DNA from: Bacteroides propionicigenes | Lineage (GTDB): Bacteria > Bacteroidota > Bacteroidia > Bacteroidales > Bacteroidaceae | Direction of reading: 5' to 3' | DNA: 64,000 bases | Assembly (NCBI RefSeq): GCF_018390535.1 | Contig: NZ_JAHBBW010000009.1 | Span: forward strand, 1-64,000 | Shown here: piece by piece, positions 47,999-57,423 of the stretch | Numbering within the stretch: position 1 is the first letter of the stretch | How the letters are laid out: each line of letters opens with the position of its first letter | The notes under the pieces: model-generated | Databases searched by the model: none | Told to the model about the DNA's origin: nothing | The model's input: the letters and a program-made list of their open reading frames with translations, nothing else | Made by a program: the position numbers and the translations under genes

Positions 47999-48580
47999 TC
48001 AGTTGATAATGAATTTCAGTCCCAAAGATACCTGCGTGTGGAACTTGCCTATGTCCGAGCCGAACAACGCCCGTTCCCTTGCACTGACAAGCAAGGCTAT
48101 CCGGTCGGTCAGGTAGGCTTCCAGTTCCAGCGTCAGCGCACCGCCGTAGATGAAGCAATCCTTATCCAGCAAGGTAGAGCCGTCCGGCAGCAGCTTTTCG
48201 CTTCGGTTGCTTGTTTCGTACCCGGCGAGAGCCGACAATCCCAATGAAAGGAAAAAAGTCTTTCGCCTGTCCGATAGGAATTTCAGGTAATAGCCGCCCT
48301 CTGCGGTGAACTGTTCTACGGGTATCTGCATATCCTTGTAGTCATACTTCTTGTGCAGGTATTCGCCGCCAATCACCCAGCGGTTGGCGTTCTTGGTGTA
48401 AACGCTGTACGCCGCCCCGATGTGGTAGGCAAAATCCGTGTCGGAGTTCCAATGCACCCCGTCCGCCATGCCCGCCGTGACTTGCAAGCCTTTCATGCCC
48501 GGCAGGTATCTTTGCGCATGTGCCTGAAACGAGGTCAGGCACAGCGCAAAGAGCATCATTATAAAGATGTGTCTTTTCAT
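47999..48580 (-). CDS. traO: Conjugative transfer protein TraO
   Basis: 193 residues with a signal peptide ending FQAHAQRYLPG. The mature part starts with the family phrase YLPGMKGLQVTAGMADGVHW and consists of alternating amphipathic strands (FAYHIGAAYSVYTKNANRW; GLKFIIN at the end), so it is a probable outer-membrane beta barrel. It follows traN by 3 bases. In CTnDOT-type systems TraO is part of the mating machinery in the outer membrane. Confidence 0.9.
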   Translation of the reverse strand: MKRHIFIMMLFALCLTSFQAHAQRYLPGMKGLQVTAGMADGVHWNSDTDFAYHIGAAYSVYTKNANRWVIGGEYLHKKYDYKDMQIPVEQFTAEGGYYLKFLSDRRKTFFLSLGLSALAGYETSNRSEKLLPDGSTLLDKDCFIYGGALTLELEAYLTDRIALLVSARERALFGSDIGKFHTQVSLGLKFIIN

Positions 48581-48583
48581 TCC

Positions 48584-49519
48584 CTATTTGATTTTTAGTT
48601 CGTCAATCACTTCTGCGTTCACGATGTCGGCGTTCTCCACCCGTATGGTCTGATGCCGCCCGCCGTTCTTCTCGTAGAGTTCCACGACCAGCAGCTTGTC
48701 GTCAGGAATGGTGAACTTCGGCAGGGCGTACACCGTGCGCACGGTACTTTTTCCTGCAATCTCTATCACCTCGTTGTAGCTACGTACCGCATCCAGCACC
48801 GTTTCCTGAATAGCCGTGCGCTTGGGTACTTTCTTATCGGTTATCTTAAACTTGATGAAGTCGGTATCGAAAGGCACGTTGGAACTGTTCTTTGTCTGCG
48901 TGTGTACATAGAGCATCCCGTTATAGGTGTAAATCCCCTTGATTAAGAACTGTATGCCGAAACGCTTGCTACCCAAGTGGCGCACTTTCCGGTCATTGTT
49001 CTTGTAGATGCTCTGCATTATCAGTTTCACCAATAGCGGGCTTTCATTCCCCAGTTCCCGGAAATAGATGTTCATCCGGGTATGTGAGAAGTCGGACGTA
49101 TCTTCATTCTCCAAGAAGTCTTTCATTTCGATGTTGAGCATTTCCGGTTCACGGGCGTACTTGGCGTTGAACGAAAAGAAACTGCCGTCCTCGCAGATAA
49201 CGGAGAAGTTCGTTTCTCCCGGAAAGCCCTCTGTCGTGGCTTTCACCCTGATTACGTTCTCCGCACCGTCCGCCTTGCCCGCTATGATATGGTTGCTTCC
49301 CAAATCGACATAGCGGACGGCGGCGGGGAAGATGATATGCACCGTCTTGGCAAAGGTCACTTCCACGCCGTAGGGCGTAACCATTTGGCGGTACGGGAGT
49401 TTCCGGGTAATCCCCCGGTACAAGTCGTTGCCAGCCGCATACTTCACGGTGTCAGTGGTTTGTGCGTTTGCCGCACACACGCCCAGCAAGAGGGCGAACA
49501 TTACAAAAATCTGTTTCAT
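48584..49519 (-). CDS. traN: Conjugative transfer protein TraN (VirB9-like)
   Basis: 311 residues with a signal peptide ending ANAQTTDTVK. The TraN pattern (TFAKTVHIIFPAAVRYVDLGSN shortened; LVKLIMQSIYKNNDRKVRHLG; FGIQFLIKGIYTYNGMLYVHT) fits the VirB9-like outer-membrane core component of Bacteroides conjugation systems. It lies 33 bases after traM, and its product is expected to form a complex with TraM and TraO. Confidence 0.9.
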   Translation of the reverse strand: MKQIFVMFALLLGVCAANAQTTDTVKYAAGNDLYRGITRKLPYRQMVTPYGVEVTFAKTVHIIFPAAVRYVDLGSNHIIAGKADGAENVIRVKATTEGFPGETNFSVICEDGSFFSFNAKYAREPEMLNIEMKDFLENEDTSDFSHTRMNIYFRELGNESPLLVKLIMQSIYKNNDRKVRHLGSKRFGIQFLIKGIYTYNGMLYVHTQTKNSSNVPFDTDFIKFKITDKKVPKRTAIQETVLDAVRSYNEVIEIAGKSTVRTVYALPKFTIPDDKLLVVELYEKNGGRHQTIRVENADIVNAEVIDELKIK

Positions 49520-49552
49520 TGCTAATTGAAATTTTAACGGTTGATAAAATGG

Positions 49553-50866
49553 TTATTGTTGTTTGGCGTAAAGCATCACCCTGTACCCGGCTTTCAGCTT
49601 CACTTTCACGGTTCGGAACTTCTTGGCGAGGTAGCCGGACGTTCCTTGCAGCAATCCCCTTGTCACGTCCATAGCCACCTGCTGCCCGGCACTTTGGGCA
49701 AAGGAAATGCTTGTACCCAGCCCGCTTCCGATATTCGCCATAGCTTCGTTGAACGCTTCCTGCTCCATAGAGGACGGGACGGACAGCCCCTTTTGCCCGT
49801 CCGTGTCGAACACGGCGAGTTCCACCGGGATGATGTTGCCAGCGTACTCAATCGAGGACACCAGTATGTCAAGCCGCTCGCCCTGCACCTTTGCCGTCCC
49901 CGCCACGAGGGTATTCTTCGGCACGACTATGTTCCCCGCCTGCATGGGTTCGAGCAGCCGTAGTTTCACCGCCTGCCCGTCCGTCAGGGTTTGGTCTTGG
50001 TGGATGCAGGCGGCTACCGTGTTCTTTCCCATAGCGTACCCCGTGCCTACTGCCGTGTTGAAGCCGTAGTTTCGTGGCTGGCTGTAAGCCCGGATGAAGT
50101 CGGCATCGCTCATGGGCTGCCGCAATCCCGAAACGGTCGTTTCCCTGACAGCCTGCACCGCCACCGCATCCGGCTTGCGGTCAATGTCGCCCGTTACCGG
50201 GACTTGTGCGACTTGTCCCTGCCCGCCGTTCATGTACTTTGCCGCCAGCTCGTAGGACTTTTCCAAGAGTGCCATTTGGTCGTCAGCGGTGGGTGTGGCG
50301 TTCTGTTGTTGCAGCCTATCGGTCAGTTCCGCTACCTGCCGCTTCAAGTCCTCTTTTTCCTCGTCCACCGCCGGAGTTTCATAGAACGTGCTTAACTGGC
50401 GGTTGATGTCCCGGTAAGCGTATGCCGAAGAAGCACCGCCGCCCCTTTGGGGCTTCGCATCCTCTTCCGGCATCAGGTCGATTTCCGCTTGCGGTTCTTC
50501 CGCTTCATCGTTCCCGGTGAAACCGAAGTCCTGCAAGGACTGTATCTTCTCCTGCTGCCTGCGGCTTATCATCGCCTGTTCGTAAGCCTTTTGCTTGTCG
50601 GCTATAATCCCGTCCTCTGCGGGCAGGGGTATGTCGGCGTTGAAGCCGCCCACGCTTTCCACGTTCACGTCCTCTTTGCCGGAGGGTGCGAATATCAGGT
50701 ACATGCACCCGGCAAAGGCAAGGAACATCAGCGGGAAGACTATCATTTTCCTGCGCTGCTGCACCTGCTGCGGGGTAAGTTCCCGTTTGGGTTTATCTTC
50801 CTTTTTCGGCTTCCCGTCCGCCTGCGGTACGGTCGTGCCGTTCTCATTCTTCTGTACTTCTTCCAT
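49553..50866 (-). CDS. traM: Conjugative transfer protein TraM (VirB10-like)
   Basis: 437 residues. A cytoplasmic N-terminus rich in Lys/Gln, one membrane span (about 42-62, MIVFPLMFLAFAGCMYLIF) and a long acidic/Gln-rich periplasmic linker precede a C-terminal VirB10-type domain (about 265-435; TLTDGQAVKLRLLEP, IVVPKNTLVAGTAKV). It spans the envelope and links inner and outer parts of the secretion channel. It overlaps traL by 23 bases. Confidence 0.92.
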   Translation of the reverse strand: MEEVQKNENGTTVPQADGKPKKEDKPKRELTPQQVQQRRKMIVFPLMFLAFAGCMYLIFAPSGKEDVNVESVGGFNADIPLPAEDGIIADKQKAYEQAMISRRQQEKIQSLQDFGFTGNDEAEEPQAEIDLMPEEDAKPQRGGGASSAYAYRDINRQLSTFYETPAVDEEKEDLKRQVAELTDRLQQQNATPTADDQMALLEKSYELAAKYMNGGQGQVAQVPVTGDIDRKPDAVAVQAVRETTVSGLRQPMSDADFIRAYSQPRNYGFNTAVGTGYAMGKNTVAACIHQDQTLTDGQAVKLRLLEPMQAGNIVVPKNTLVAGTAKVQGERLDILVSSIEYAGNIIPVELAVFDTDGQKGLSVPSSMEQEAFNEAMANIGSGLGTSISFAQSAGQQVAMDVTRGLLQGTSGYLAKKFRTVKVKLKAGYRVMLYAKQQ

Positions 50867-51140
50867 ATTGCGGTCTGTTTAAGGGGTTGATACTTTTGGT
50901 TGTGTCGTTGCCGTGCAACGGCAGTTGCCTGATGTGTTCTATTTGCAGCCGCCTGCCGTCCCGCTTCCCGATGTTGTAGATTGATGAAACGGTAATGTAG
51001 ATAGACAAGCCGCCAAGGAAGAAGAACATCACGAGGATAACCGCCAGCCTTTTGCCCGGCGTAATCCGTCCGCACATTCGGCGCAGGCGGTCGTCCGCCC
51101 AGTCCCGCACCTTTCCGATGTAGTTTCGTTTTCTTTCCAT
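50844..51140 (-). CDS. traL: Conjugative transfer protein TraL (DUF3989)
   Basis: 98 residues. A basic N-terminus (MERKRNYIGKVRDWADDRLR) is followed by one membrane span (about 30-55, LAVILVMFFFLGGLSIYITV) and a short periplasmic tail. The length and pattern match TraL/DUF3989 of CTnDOT-type elements. It lies between traK (4-base gap) and traM (23-base overlap), which implies coupled translation. Confidence 0.88.
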   Translation of the reverse strand: MERKRNYIGKVRDWADDRLRRMCGRITPGKRLAVILVMFFFLGGLSIYITVSSIYNIGKRDGRRLQIEHIRQLPLHGNDTTKSINPLNRPQYGRSTEE

Positions 51141-51144
51141 AAGG

Positions 51145-51768
51145 CTATCTCTTAATGGTCTGCAAATCCTTGTTCTCGGTAATGGTGAACGCTTCGATGA
51201 TGAAGCCGTGCGGGTTGTTGTCGCTCCGTGTGGCGTTGAGCAGGCGGCACGAGGTCACAAGGCTTCGCACCGTCAGGCTGCTTTCCCGGACAATCAACTG
51301 GCGGGCATACGTGTTCACCTTGTAGGGGTACTGGTCGAAGTCGCACTTCACGCTGTCAATCTCCACCGTCTGCGTGACGTTTCCGGAAATCACCCGGTTG
51401 TAGTAGCCCTTTTCCGCCAAGTCCTTGTAATAGTTGAAAGCGGTCTTGTCGGCGAGGAACAGCGAGCGTTTGATGTTGCTTTCGATAGCCCCCTTGTCGG
51501 GTGAGAGCGTGAAGAAAAGTTCGTGGAAACGCCGCACGTGCGACTTGGCTTCCACGGGTCTGTTCTGCGCCATGTCCTGCGAGAGTGCCAGCATCAGGCT
51601 TTTGCCGTTGTCGAGGACGTATATCTTCTGCCGCTGCTTTTCGGCGAAGCTGTACGAGTTCCACACGGCAAAGCCCGTCACCAGTGCGCACAGGCAGATG
51701 AATACCAGCGCAAAGAGCCTGATTTGCCGGAAACTCGTTTCGATGTTCGTTAATGACTTAAATTCCAT
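51145..51768 (-). CDS. traK: Conjugative transfer protein TraK (VirB8-like)
   Basis: 207 residues: a short cytoplasmic N-terminus (MEFKSLTNIETSFRQIRLFA), one membrane span (about 17-38) and a periplasmic domain ending NKDLQTIKR. This is the topology of VirB8-type assembly factors and the typical TraK sequence pattern (RRFHELFFTLSPDKGAIESN). It follows traJ by 20 bases. Confidence 0.9.
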   Translation of the reverse strand: MEFKSLTNIETSFRQIRLFALVFICLCALVTGFAVWNSYSFAEKQRQKIYVLDNGKSLMLALSQDMAQNRPVEAKSHVRRFHELFFTLSPDKGAIESNIKRSLFLADKTAFNYYKDLAEKGYYNRVISGNVTQTVEIDSVKCDFDQYPYKVNTYARQLIVRESSLTVRSLVTSCRLLNATRSDNNPHGFIIEAFTITENKDLQTIKR

Positions 51769-51788
51769 ATACTAAATATTGATGTTGG

Positions 51789-52790
51789 TTATTTGAGTAG
51801 TTTCCCGGTTACTTTCCCGCTTGCCGCACCGACCGCCGCCCCGGCGATTGACCCAGCCCGTGCCACGTTGCGGTTATAGGCAGACGTACCGCCAGCCGAC
51901 ACTATCCAGCTTGCCACCGTTGGAATGGTGAAGTAGCCCACGATGCCGATAATCATAAAGATTACATACACGGTGCTGCTCCCGTCAGGAATGAAATTCG
52001 GGTCTGAAAGCTGCTCGATGTCTTTTTGTAGCATCAGGGTTTGTATGCGTGCCAGCACGCTGCTGAACAAGTCCGACACGGGTAGCCACAGGTAAATGGA
52101 TATATAGCGTGAAATCCACTGGGTCAGCGTGCTTTGGAAACCGTCATAGACGGAAATCGCAAACGCCAGCGGACCCAGTATGCTTAACACGATTAGGAAG
52201 AACGTGCGCAGCGTGTCTATAATCAGCCCCGCCGCCTGAAAGAGCATTTCCAGCAGTTCCCTGAACCAGTCCCGGACGGACTTCTTTATATTGTACGCCG
52301 CCCTGTCCATATACATACCCGTCATAGTTACCATATCGGAGGGCGACCAGCCCAGTTCTTCCAGTTGCCTGTCAAATTCCTCGTCCGAAGCGAGGTAAGC
52401 CGTTTCGGGGCTACGCATCAGGGCTTCATATTCCAGTCGGTCTTTCTGTGCCCGGTATTCGTTCATGTCGAAAGTCTGCGTTTCCATAAGTTGGTTGCAC
52501 CCTTTCACCACTGGCGACAATACCGTGTTGATAGTCCCCAGCACGAACGTGGGAAAGAACATGATGCACAGCCCCAGCGCAAAGGGACGCAGGAGCGGGT
52601 ACACGTCTATGGGTTCGGCACGTGCGAGCGACTGCCACACTTTGGCGGCTACATAGAACAGCGCACCCAGCCCGGCTATTCCTTTGGCTACCCCCGTCAT
52701 GTTGCTGCACAAGGGCATCATTTCATCGTACAGCACCCGCAACACTTGGTGCAGGTTGTCAAAATCCACCGCTGCTAATAACATAGGCAT
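51789..52790 (-). CDS. traJ: Conjugative transfer protein TraJ (VirB6-like membrane protein)
   Basis: 333 residues with several membrane spans (GVAKGIAGLGALFYVAAKVW, FALGLCIMFFPTFVLGTINT, LRTFFLIVLSILGPLAFAIS, VIFMIIGIVGYFTIPTVAS). The C-terminal Ala/Gly-rich tail is typical. It is the polytopic inner-membrane channel component of Bacteroides conjugation systems. It lies 13 bases after traI. Confidence 0.9.
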   Translation of the reverse strand: MPMLLAAVDFDNLHQVLRVLYDEMMPLCSNMTGVAKGIAGLGALFYVAAKVWQSLARAEPIDVYPLLRPFALGLCIMFFPTFVLGTINTVLSPVVKGCNQLMETQTFDMNEYRAQKDRLEYEALMRSPETAYLASDEEFDRQLEELGWSPSDMVTMTGMYMDRAAYNIKKSVRDWFRELLEMLFQAAGLIIDTLRTFFLIVLSILGPLAFAISVYDGFQSTLTQWISRYISIYLWLPVSDLFSSVLARIQTLMLQKDIEQLSDPNFIPDGSSTVYVIFMIIGIVGYFTIPTVASWIVSAGGTSAYNRNVARAGSIAGAAVGAASGKVTGKLLK

Positions 52791-52803
52791 ACCGATTTAT
52801 ATG

Positions 52804-53430
52804 TTACCAGTAGCGTTCATCCGCCGAGCCGTAAAGAGCCAGCACCCGGTCTGTGTCGTTCTTCTTCTTTGCCCGCAGGTAGGACACGGATATGTTCTTT
52901 CGGGTGTAGTAGTTCACGAGGTTGCGGTAGTTGAGCAGGCTTTTGTAGGCGTTGTTGATTACCGCCAGCCTTTCGGCATCCGTCAGCGACATACCCGTCA
53001 CGTTCACTACATTCTTCAAGTCCTGCAACACGTCCGCACTTTCGGAGAGCAGCTTGGCATACCCGGCTGAAATGGCGGTGAGTTCATCCGGCGTGTAGTT
53101 CGGGTCAGCCAGCATGTTCTGGTAGTTTCGCACGTAGATTTCGGATATTTCCGCCACCAGTTCAATGGACTTCTTCACCTTGATGCCGCCCTTGACAACA
53201 TCGTGTACCGCTTTGAGCGCATCGTAATAGACTTTTCCCTGCTGGAAAATCTTCTGCGCTTCCATGAAGCCGTCCAGCGTGTTTTTGGCTGTGGTGGAAG
53301 TCTGCACTATCTGCTTGGTGGTGTTGATGATGCCCTGTGCCAAATTGCCGGGGTCTGACACCACCCACTGTGCGGATGCGTTGCCGATGAAGCAAAGGCA
53401 TACCGCCATAAGGAGAATTGTTCTTTTCAT
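52804..53430 (-). CDS. traI: Conjugative transfer protein TraI (DUF4141, VirB5-like)
   Basis: 208 residues with a signal peptide ending GNASAQWVVSD. The mature part is helical (NLAQGIINTTKQIVQTSTTA, DVLQDLKNVVNVTGMSLTDA), as in DUF4141/TraI proteins. In this operon type it follows traG directly when traH is missing, as here (11-base gap). It is probably a periplasmic or minor pilus-like component. Confidence 0.88.
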   Translation of the reverse strand: MKRTILLMAVCLCFIGNASAQWVVSDPGNLAQGIINTTKQIVQTSTTAKNTLDGFMEAQKIFQQGKVYYDALKAVHDVVKGGIKVKKSIELVAEISEIYVRNYQNMLADPNYTPDELTAISAGYAKLLSESADVLQDLKNVVNVTGMSLTDAERLAVINNAYKSLLNYRNLVNYYTRKNISVSYLRAKKKNDTDRVLALYGSADERYW

Positions 53431-53441
53431 GTTCCTGATTT

Positions 53442-55955
53442 TTAAGTTGTTGATGATTGGGGATTACGTTTGCTTTCTGCAAGCCTCTTGATAGCCAGTT
53501 CAAGGTTGCCGCCCAGCTTGTCGGCAAGTGCGAACAGTTCCATTTTCTCGCTTTCCTCTGTCGTGAAGGTGTAATATTCTTCCAATGAAACTTCTGTGGC
53601 GTACACCGCCGACTGCGTGCCGCCCAGCGAGAAGAAAACTTCCTTGTACTTCCGTCCGGGGTGGTTCGCCATGTTGATAGACAATATCTGCGAACGCTCC
53701 TTGTCGGTCAGTCCCAAGAGGTTCTGTATGCTGTCAAACTTGTTGAGATATTTTCTTTGGTCTAACAGGATTTTGCAGTCCGAGTTATTGATGATACTCT
53801 CTTTCACGATAGGGGAAGAAATAATATCCTCAATCTCTTGCGTGACTACAATCGCTTCCCCGAAATATTTTCGGACGGTTTTGTAGAGGTAGCGGATATA
53901 GTCCGCCATGTTCGCCGATGCAATCGCTTTCCACGCTTCCTCGATTAGTATTAACTTCCTTATTCCCTTTAACTTGCGCATCTTGTTTATAAAGGCTTCC
54001 ATGATGATGATAGTCGTTACCGGGAATAAAATCTTGTGGTCTTTGATGTTGTCCAACTCAAAGACAATGAAGCGTTTGTGCAACAAATCCAGTTCCTTGT
54101 CGGAGTTCAGCAGGTAGTCGTACTCACCGCCACGATAGTACGGTTCAAGCACGTTCAGGAAATTGTTTATGTCAAAATCCTTTTCCCTGACGTTCTTCTG
54201 TTCAAGCTGTCGGCGGTAATCATCCCGGACAAACTCGTAGAACGTGTTGAAGCAGGGCGTTACCGAACGGTCTTTGCCTGTCAGTTCGATATAGGCACTC
54301 ACGGCGTTTGACAACGCCACTTCTTCCGACCGCTTCGGGGCTTCATCATCCCGCTTCCACAGGGTGAGTATAAGGGTCTTGATGCTCTCTTTCTTCTCTA
54401 TGTCGAATACCCCGTCCTCGACATAGAACGGGTTGAACGCTATCGGGTTCTCGTTGGTGTAGGTGAAATAAATCCCGTCCTCGCCGTGCGTGCGGTTGTG
54501 GATAAGCTGGGACAGCCCCAAGTAACTGTTACCCGTATCTACCAGCAGCACGTGCGCCCCCTGCTCGTAATACTGACGCACCATGTGGTTGGTAAAGAAA
54601 GACTTACCCGACCCGCTCGGCCCAAGTATGAACTTGTTGCGGTTGGTCGTGATGCCTTTCTTCATGGGCAAATCCGATATGTCGATATGCAGCGGGCGAC
54701 CGCTCACCCTGTCCACCATTTTGATGCCGAACGGCGAAAGCGAACTCTTGTAGTTCGTTTCTTCCACGAACAGGCAGAGAGCCTGCCCCAAGAACGTGTA
54801 GAAACTTTCCTCTGCGGGGAAGTCCGCTTCGTTTCCGGGTATGCCCGCCCAAAAGAGCGTGGGCGTATCGACCGTGTTGTGGCGTGGCTTGCACTCCATT
54901 AGCGCAAGCTGGCTTCCCACATCGTTGCGTATGCGTTTGAGTTCTTCCCGGTCGTCACTCCATGCCATGACGTTGCAGTGGCAGCGCACCGATACAAGCC
55001 CCTTGCTGTGCGCTTCGTTCAGGTACTCGTCTATCCATTCCTTGTTCACTTGGTTGGCACGGGAATAACGGGAGAGCGATTGCATGTTCCGGGCGGTCTG
55101 CTCGAAGTTCTTCAGGTTTTCGGCGTGGTCGTCTATGAAGATGAACTGGTTATAGACGTGGTTGCACGACAACAGCACGCCCACCGGGGCGGCGAATGAC
55201 AGTCGGCAGTCGCTCCGGTCAGTGGACAGCTTCTCAAACCGTGTGTCCGTCCCGACCTTTCCGGGCAAATCTTCCACGTCCGAAAGCGTGTGCAGGCACA
55301 GTATGTCGTCCCCGACACGCATTTCTTCCGGGTACAGCCCGATGTCTTTCAGGCAGGTGGTATCTGTCTGCGATAGCGAGAAGTATTTCTCGATGATGCC
55401 CGCCTTTCCGTCCTGCCCGGTGATTTCCGATGCCGCCAGCCGGGTAAGGGTGACAAACCCGCTGTCGTTCATAATCCTTTCAAACTGCCCGACCGCTTCG
55501 ATGAACTTTGCCGCCGCTTCCTTGTCGGCTATCTCCTGCGGTACAATCCTGCCCCGGCATAGGGTGGAGAAGTCGCTCTGTCGGCGGCTTCTCTCCCTTG
55601 TCGTCTTTGTCAGGAACAGGTAGCAGTAATGGTTCAGGAACGGGCGTTCATTGAAGTGCCGTTCAAAGGAGCGGCTTAAAAAACTAAGCTCGTCCCTTTC
55701 CGTGTCGGGCTGGTAGTTCTCCTTGATGAAGAAGTCCTGCTTGTGTACTATGGAGTAGTCGGGCAGCACCTTGATTGCCTTGTACCATGCCGAATGTATG
55801 GCTTCGTACTCGGCACTGGTGACGGTGAACAGTTCGGGCAGTTCCACCCTGAAAGCCACCGTTATGTCCGCATCCTTTGAAATGATGCAGCCGTTCTCCA
55901 CCGCCAAAAGGGGGAATTTCCTTTCCAGCGTGGTAGCCTTTAACATATTTCTCAT
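53442..55955 (-). CDS. traG: Conjugation ATPase TraG (VirB4-like)
   Basis: 837 residues from ATG at 55,955 (MRNMLKATTLERKFPLLAVE). A longer frame upstream overlaps traF and is not credible. The N-terminal VirB4-type domain is followed by a P-loop ATPase with Walker A LGPSGSGKSFFTNH (near residue 448) and Walker B LILIEEAWKAI (near 710). It powers assembly and substrate transfer of the type IV secretion channel from the cytoplasmic face. It overlaps traF by 4 bases. Confidence 0.95.
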   Translation of the reverse strand: MRNMLKATTLERKFPLLAVENGCIISKDADITVAFRVELPELFTVTSAEYEAIHSAWYKAIKVLPDYSIVHKQDFFIKENYQPDTERDELSFLSRSFERHFNERPFLNHYCYLFLTKTTRERSRRQSDFSTLCRGRIVPQEIADKEAAAKFIEAVGQFERIMNDSGFVTLTRLAASEITGQDGKAGIIEKYFSLSQTDTTCLKDIGLYPEEMRVGDDILCLHTLSDVEDLPGKVGTDTRFEKLSTDRSDCRLSFAAPVGVLLSCNHVYNQFIFIDDHAENLKNFEQTARNMQSLSRYSRANQVNKEWIDEYLNEAHSKGLVSVRCHCNVMAWSDDREELKRIRNDVGSQLALMECKPRHNTVDTPTLFWAGIPGNEADFPAEESFYTFLGQALCLFVEETNYKSSLSPFGIKMVDRVSGRPLHIDISDLPMKKGITTNRNKFILGPSGSGKSFFTNHMVRQYYEQGAHVLLVDTGNSYLGLSQLIHNRTHGEDGIYFTYTNENPIAFNPFYVEDGVFDIEKKESIKTLILTLWKRDDEAPKRSEEVALSNAVSAYIELTGKDRSVTPCFNTFYEFVRDDYRRQLEQKNVREKDFDINNFLNVLEPYYRGGEYDYLLNSDKELDLLHKRFIVFELDNIKDHKILFPVTTIIIMEAFINKMRKLKGIRKLILIEEAWKAIASANMADYIRYLYKTVRKYFGEAIVVTQEIEDIISSPIVKESIINNSDCKILLDQRKYLNKFDSIQNLLGLTDKERSQILSINMANHPGRKYKEVFFSLGGTQSAVYATEVSLEEYYTFTTEESEKMELFALADKLGGNLELAIKRLAESKRNPQSSTT

Positions 55956-56314
55956 GGTCTTTCTTCCTTTCTTTTTTTGTAGGTGAATAATCGGGGTATC
56001 GCCTTTCGGCTGATAATGAAGCGTGGATGCCGTTTGCGTGCGGCGGCTTTCATCAGCCCGTGCGTGCCGTACTTGGCGTTGAGCCGGAACGTCTGCCACA
56101 CGAGCAGCAGCGAAGCCGACACGATGAAACCGATACATAGCCACTGGTTCACGCCCGCCATGAACAGGACGATGAACACCACGAAGACGGCGAGCAAGCC
56201 GCCGCAAAAGATAAAGAGGTACTGGCTTTTCAGCCCCTTGAACTCCACGGGCTTCCCGATACCCCTGTTTACCTGATATTTTTCGGGCTTAGCCCTCAAC
56301 AACTCGTCAGACAT
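55952..56314 (-). CDS. traF: Conjugative transfer protein TraF (DUF4133, VirB3-like)
   Basis: 120 residues. An N-terminal segment VNRGIGKPVEFKGLKSQYLF is followed by two adjacent membrane spans (about 30-75) and a basic cytoplasmic tail. The pattern matches DUF4133/TraF, the VirB3-like partner of the TraG ATPase, with which its stop codon overlaps by 4 bases. It follows traE by 10 bases. Confidence 0.92.
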   Translation of the reverse strand: MSDELLRAKPEKYQVNRGIGKPVEFKGLKSQYLFIFCGGLLAVFVVFIVLFMAGVNQWLCIGFIVSASLLLVWQTFRLNAKYGTHGLMKAAARKRHPRFIISRKAIPRLFTYKKRKEERP

Positions 56315-56324
56315 AGCCGCAGGT

Positions 56325-56621
56325 TTAGAGGAAGAACGAGCGCAGGATAGTGGCGGCTACAATCAGGAAGATGCACGCCCCGAACCAACTGGCGGCGGTC
56401 TTTGAGGTGTCGGGGTCGCCGCTTGAAAACTTGTTATATACTTTTACCCCGCCAATCAAGCCGCAGACCGCCCCGATTGCGTACACCAGTTTTGTTCCGG
56501 GGTCGAAATACCCGGTGATTAGGTTCGTGGCTTCGGTGATGCCCGCCTGCCCGTTTCCTTGTGCGTAGGCACTTACCACGGCGGCAAGTATAGCCGCCGA
56601 CAAGAAGATTTTCTTTCTCAT
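56325..56621 (-). CDS. traE: Conjugative transfer protein TraE (DUF4134, VirB2-like)
   Basis: 98 residues with a signal peptide ending SAYAQGNG, then two hydrophobic segments (KLVYAIGAVCGLIGGVKVYN; SWFGACIFLIVAATILRSFF). The small size and two-span layout match DUF4134/TraE, resembling a VirB2-type pilin. It is separated from traD by 170 bases with hairpins, so this may be a new transcription start for the secretion genes. Confidence 0.92.
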   Translation of the reverse strand: MRKKIFLSAAILAAVVSAYAQGNGQAGITEATNLITGYFDPGTKLVYAIGAVCGLIGGVKVYNKFSSGDPDTSKTAASWFGACIFLIVAATILRSFFL

Positions 56622-56638
56622 TGTGATTTGTTTTTAAT

Positions 56639-56714
56639 GCCGGGCGGCGGGTGGATAGTCCGCCTTTCCCGGCTGGTGAATAATTTGAAATTTTAGTGGT
56701 CGGGGATAGTCCCG
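56639..56714 (-). promoter_or_regulatory. Hairpins in the traD-traE gap
   Basis: GCCGGG (56,639-56,644) pairs with CCCGGC (56,668-56,673), with an inner GGCGG/CCGCC stem. A second small hairpin CGGG/CCCG is at 56,701-56,714. Both contain GGATAG-type sequence. They may attenuate or process the transcript between traD and traE. Confidence 0.4.
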
Positions 56715-56791
56715 TTTGTCTGTTTGGTTTTCAGGTTGCCAATCAACCGTAATCACGCTGTTTCATGCTGTCAGGCTTATACATTATTATA

Positions 56792-57421
56792 TTATAGGAA
56801 ATCGTTCATGTCGAACGCTTCGTGTTCCTTGCTTTTATTGCCAGCTTCGGCAGGGACAGCAGCCGCAGCCAGTTCCGCTTCGTTGCGTCCCAGCAGTTCC
56901 GCCACCTTTGCCAGCCCGCCGTTGATGTTCTCCACCACCGCATCGTAGAGGTTCGTCCCCTCAATCCTTGCCAGTGTCCCGGCGGCTTGCCGCTGTTCCG
57001 TTTCGGTGGGGTTGTCGGCGTTCGCCGTGCGTACCGCTTCGCCCAGTTCGTCAAAGCTCACGCCCGTAGCCCGCCCGGTATCATCGTCACCGTCCATGTA
57101 CCCGGCTATTTCCTCGTCCTCGTAGTCGGGTTCGTCATTCTCGTAACCGGGCGTTTCTTCCGGCAGTCCGTCAGCCTGCGGCGCAAAAATAGTATCATTT
57201 TCAGCCGCTTGCGGGAGGTGTCCCGATTTGTCCTGCGCTGTCTGAAATTGTCCGCTCTTGTATCGGCTTTCACCTATCAGCGTGTAGCCTGAAACCCCGT
57301 TTCGTGGAAGCGGCGCATCATCCGTTTTGCCCGGTGATGTCCGGCTGTCCGTGTAGCGATACCACAGCCACAGGGCGATGTAGTACACCAAAAGCCCGGT
57401 AAGTATGCAATAGATTACCAT
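56792..57421 (-). CDS. traD: Conjugative transfer protein TraD
   Basis: 209 residues. An N-terminal membrane span (about 2-22, IYCILTGLLVYYIALWLWYR) precedes a long acidic, disordered-looking region (ETPGYENDEPDYEDEEIAGY) and a C-terminal conserved segment (VSFDELGEAVRTANADN…EGTNLYDAVVENINGGLAKV). This matches TraD of CTnDOT-type elements by position and pattern; its function is not established. It is 2 bases after the DUF3408 gene. Confidence 0.85.
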   Translation of the reverse strand: MVIYCILTGLLVYYIALWLWYRYTDSRTSPGKTDDAPLPRNGVSGYTLIGESRYKSGQFQTAQDKSGHLPQAAENDTIFAPQADGLPEETPGYENDEPDYEDEEIAGYMDGDDDTGRATGVSFDELGEAVRTANADNPTETEQRQAAGTLARIEGTNLYDAVVENINGGLAKVAELLGRNEAELAAAAVPAEAGNKSKEHEAFDMNDFL

Positions 57422-57423
57422 AG

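Noticed and set aside
55956..56207. 84-codon N-terminal extension of traG
   Set aside because: It overlaps traF out of frame; known TraG proteins begin at the MRNMLKATTLE segment.
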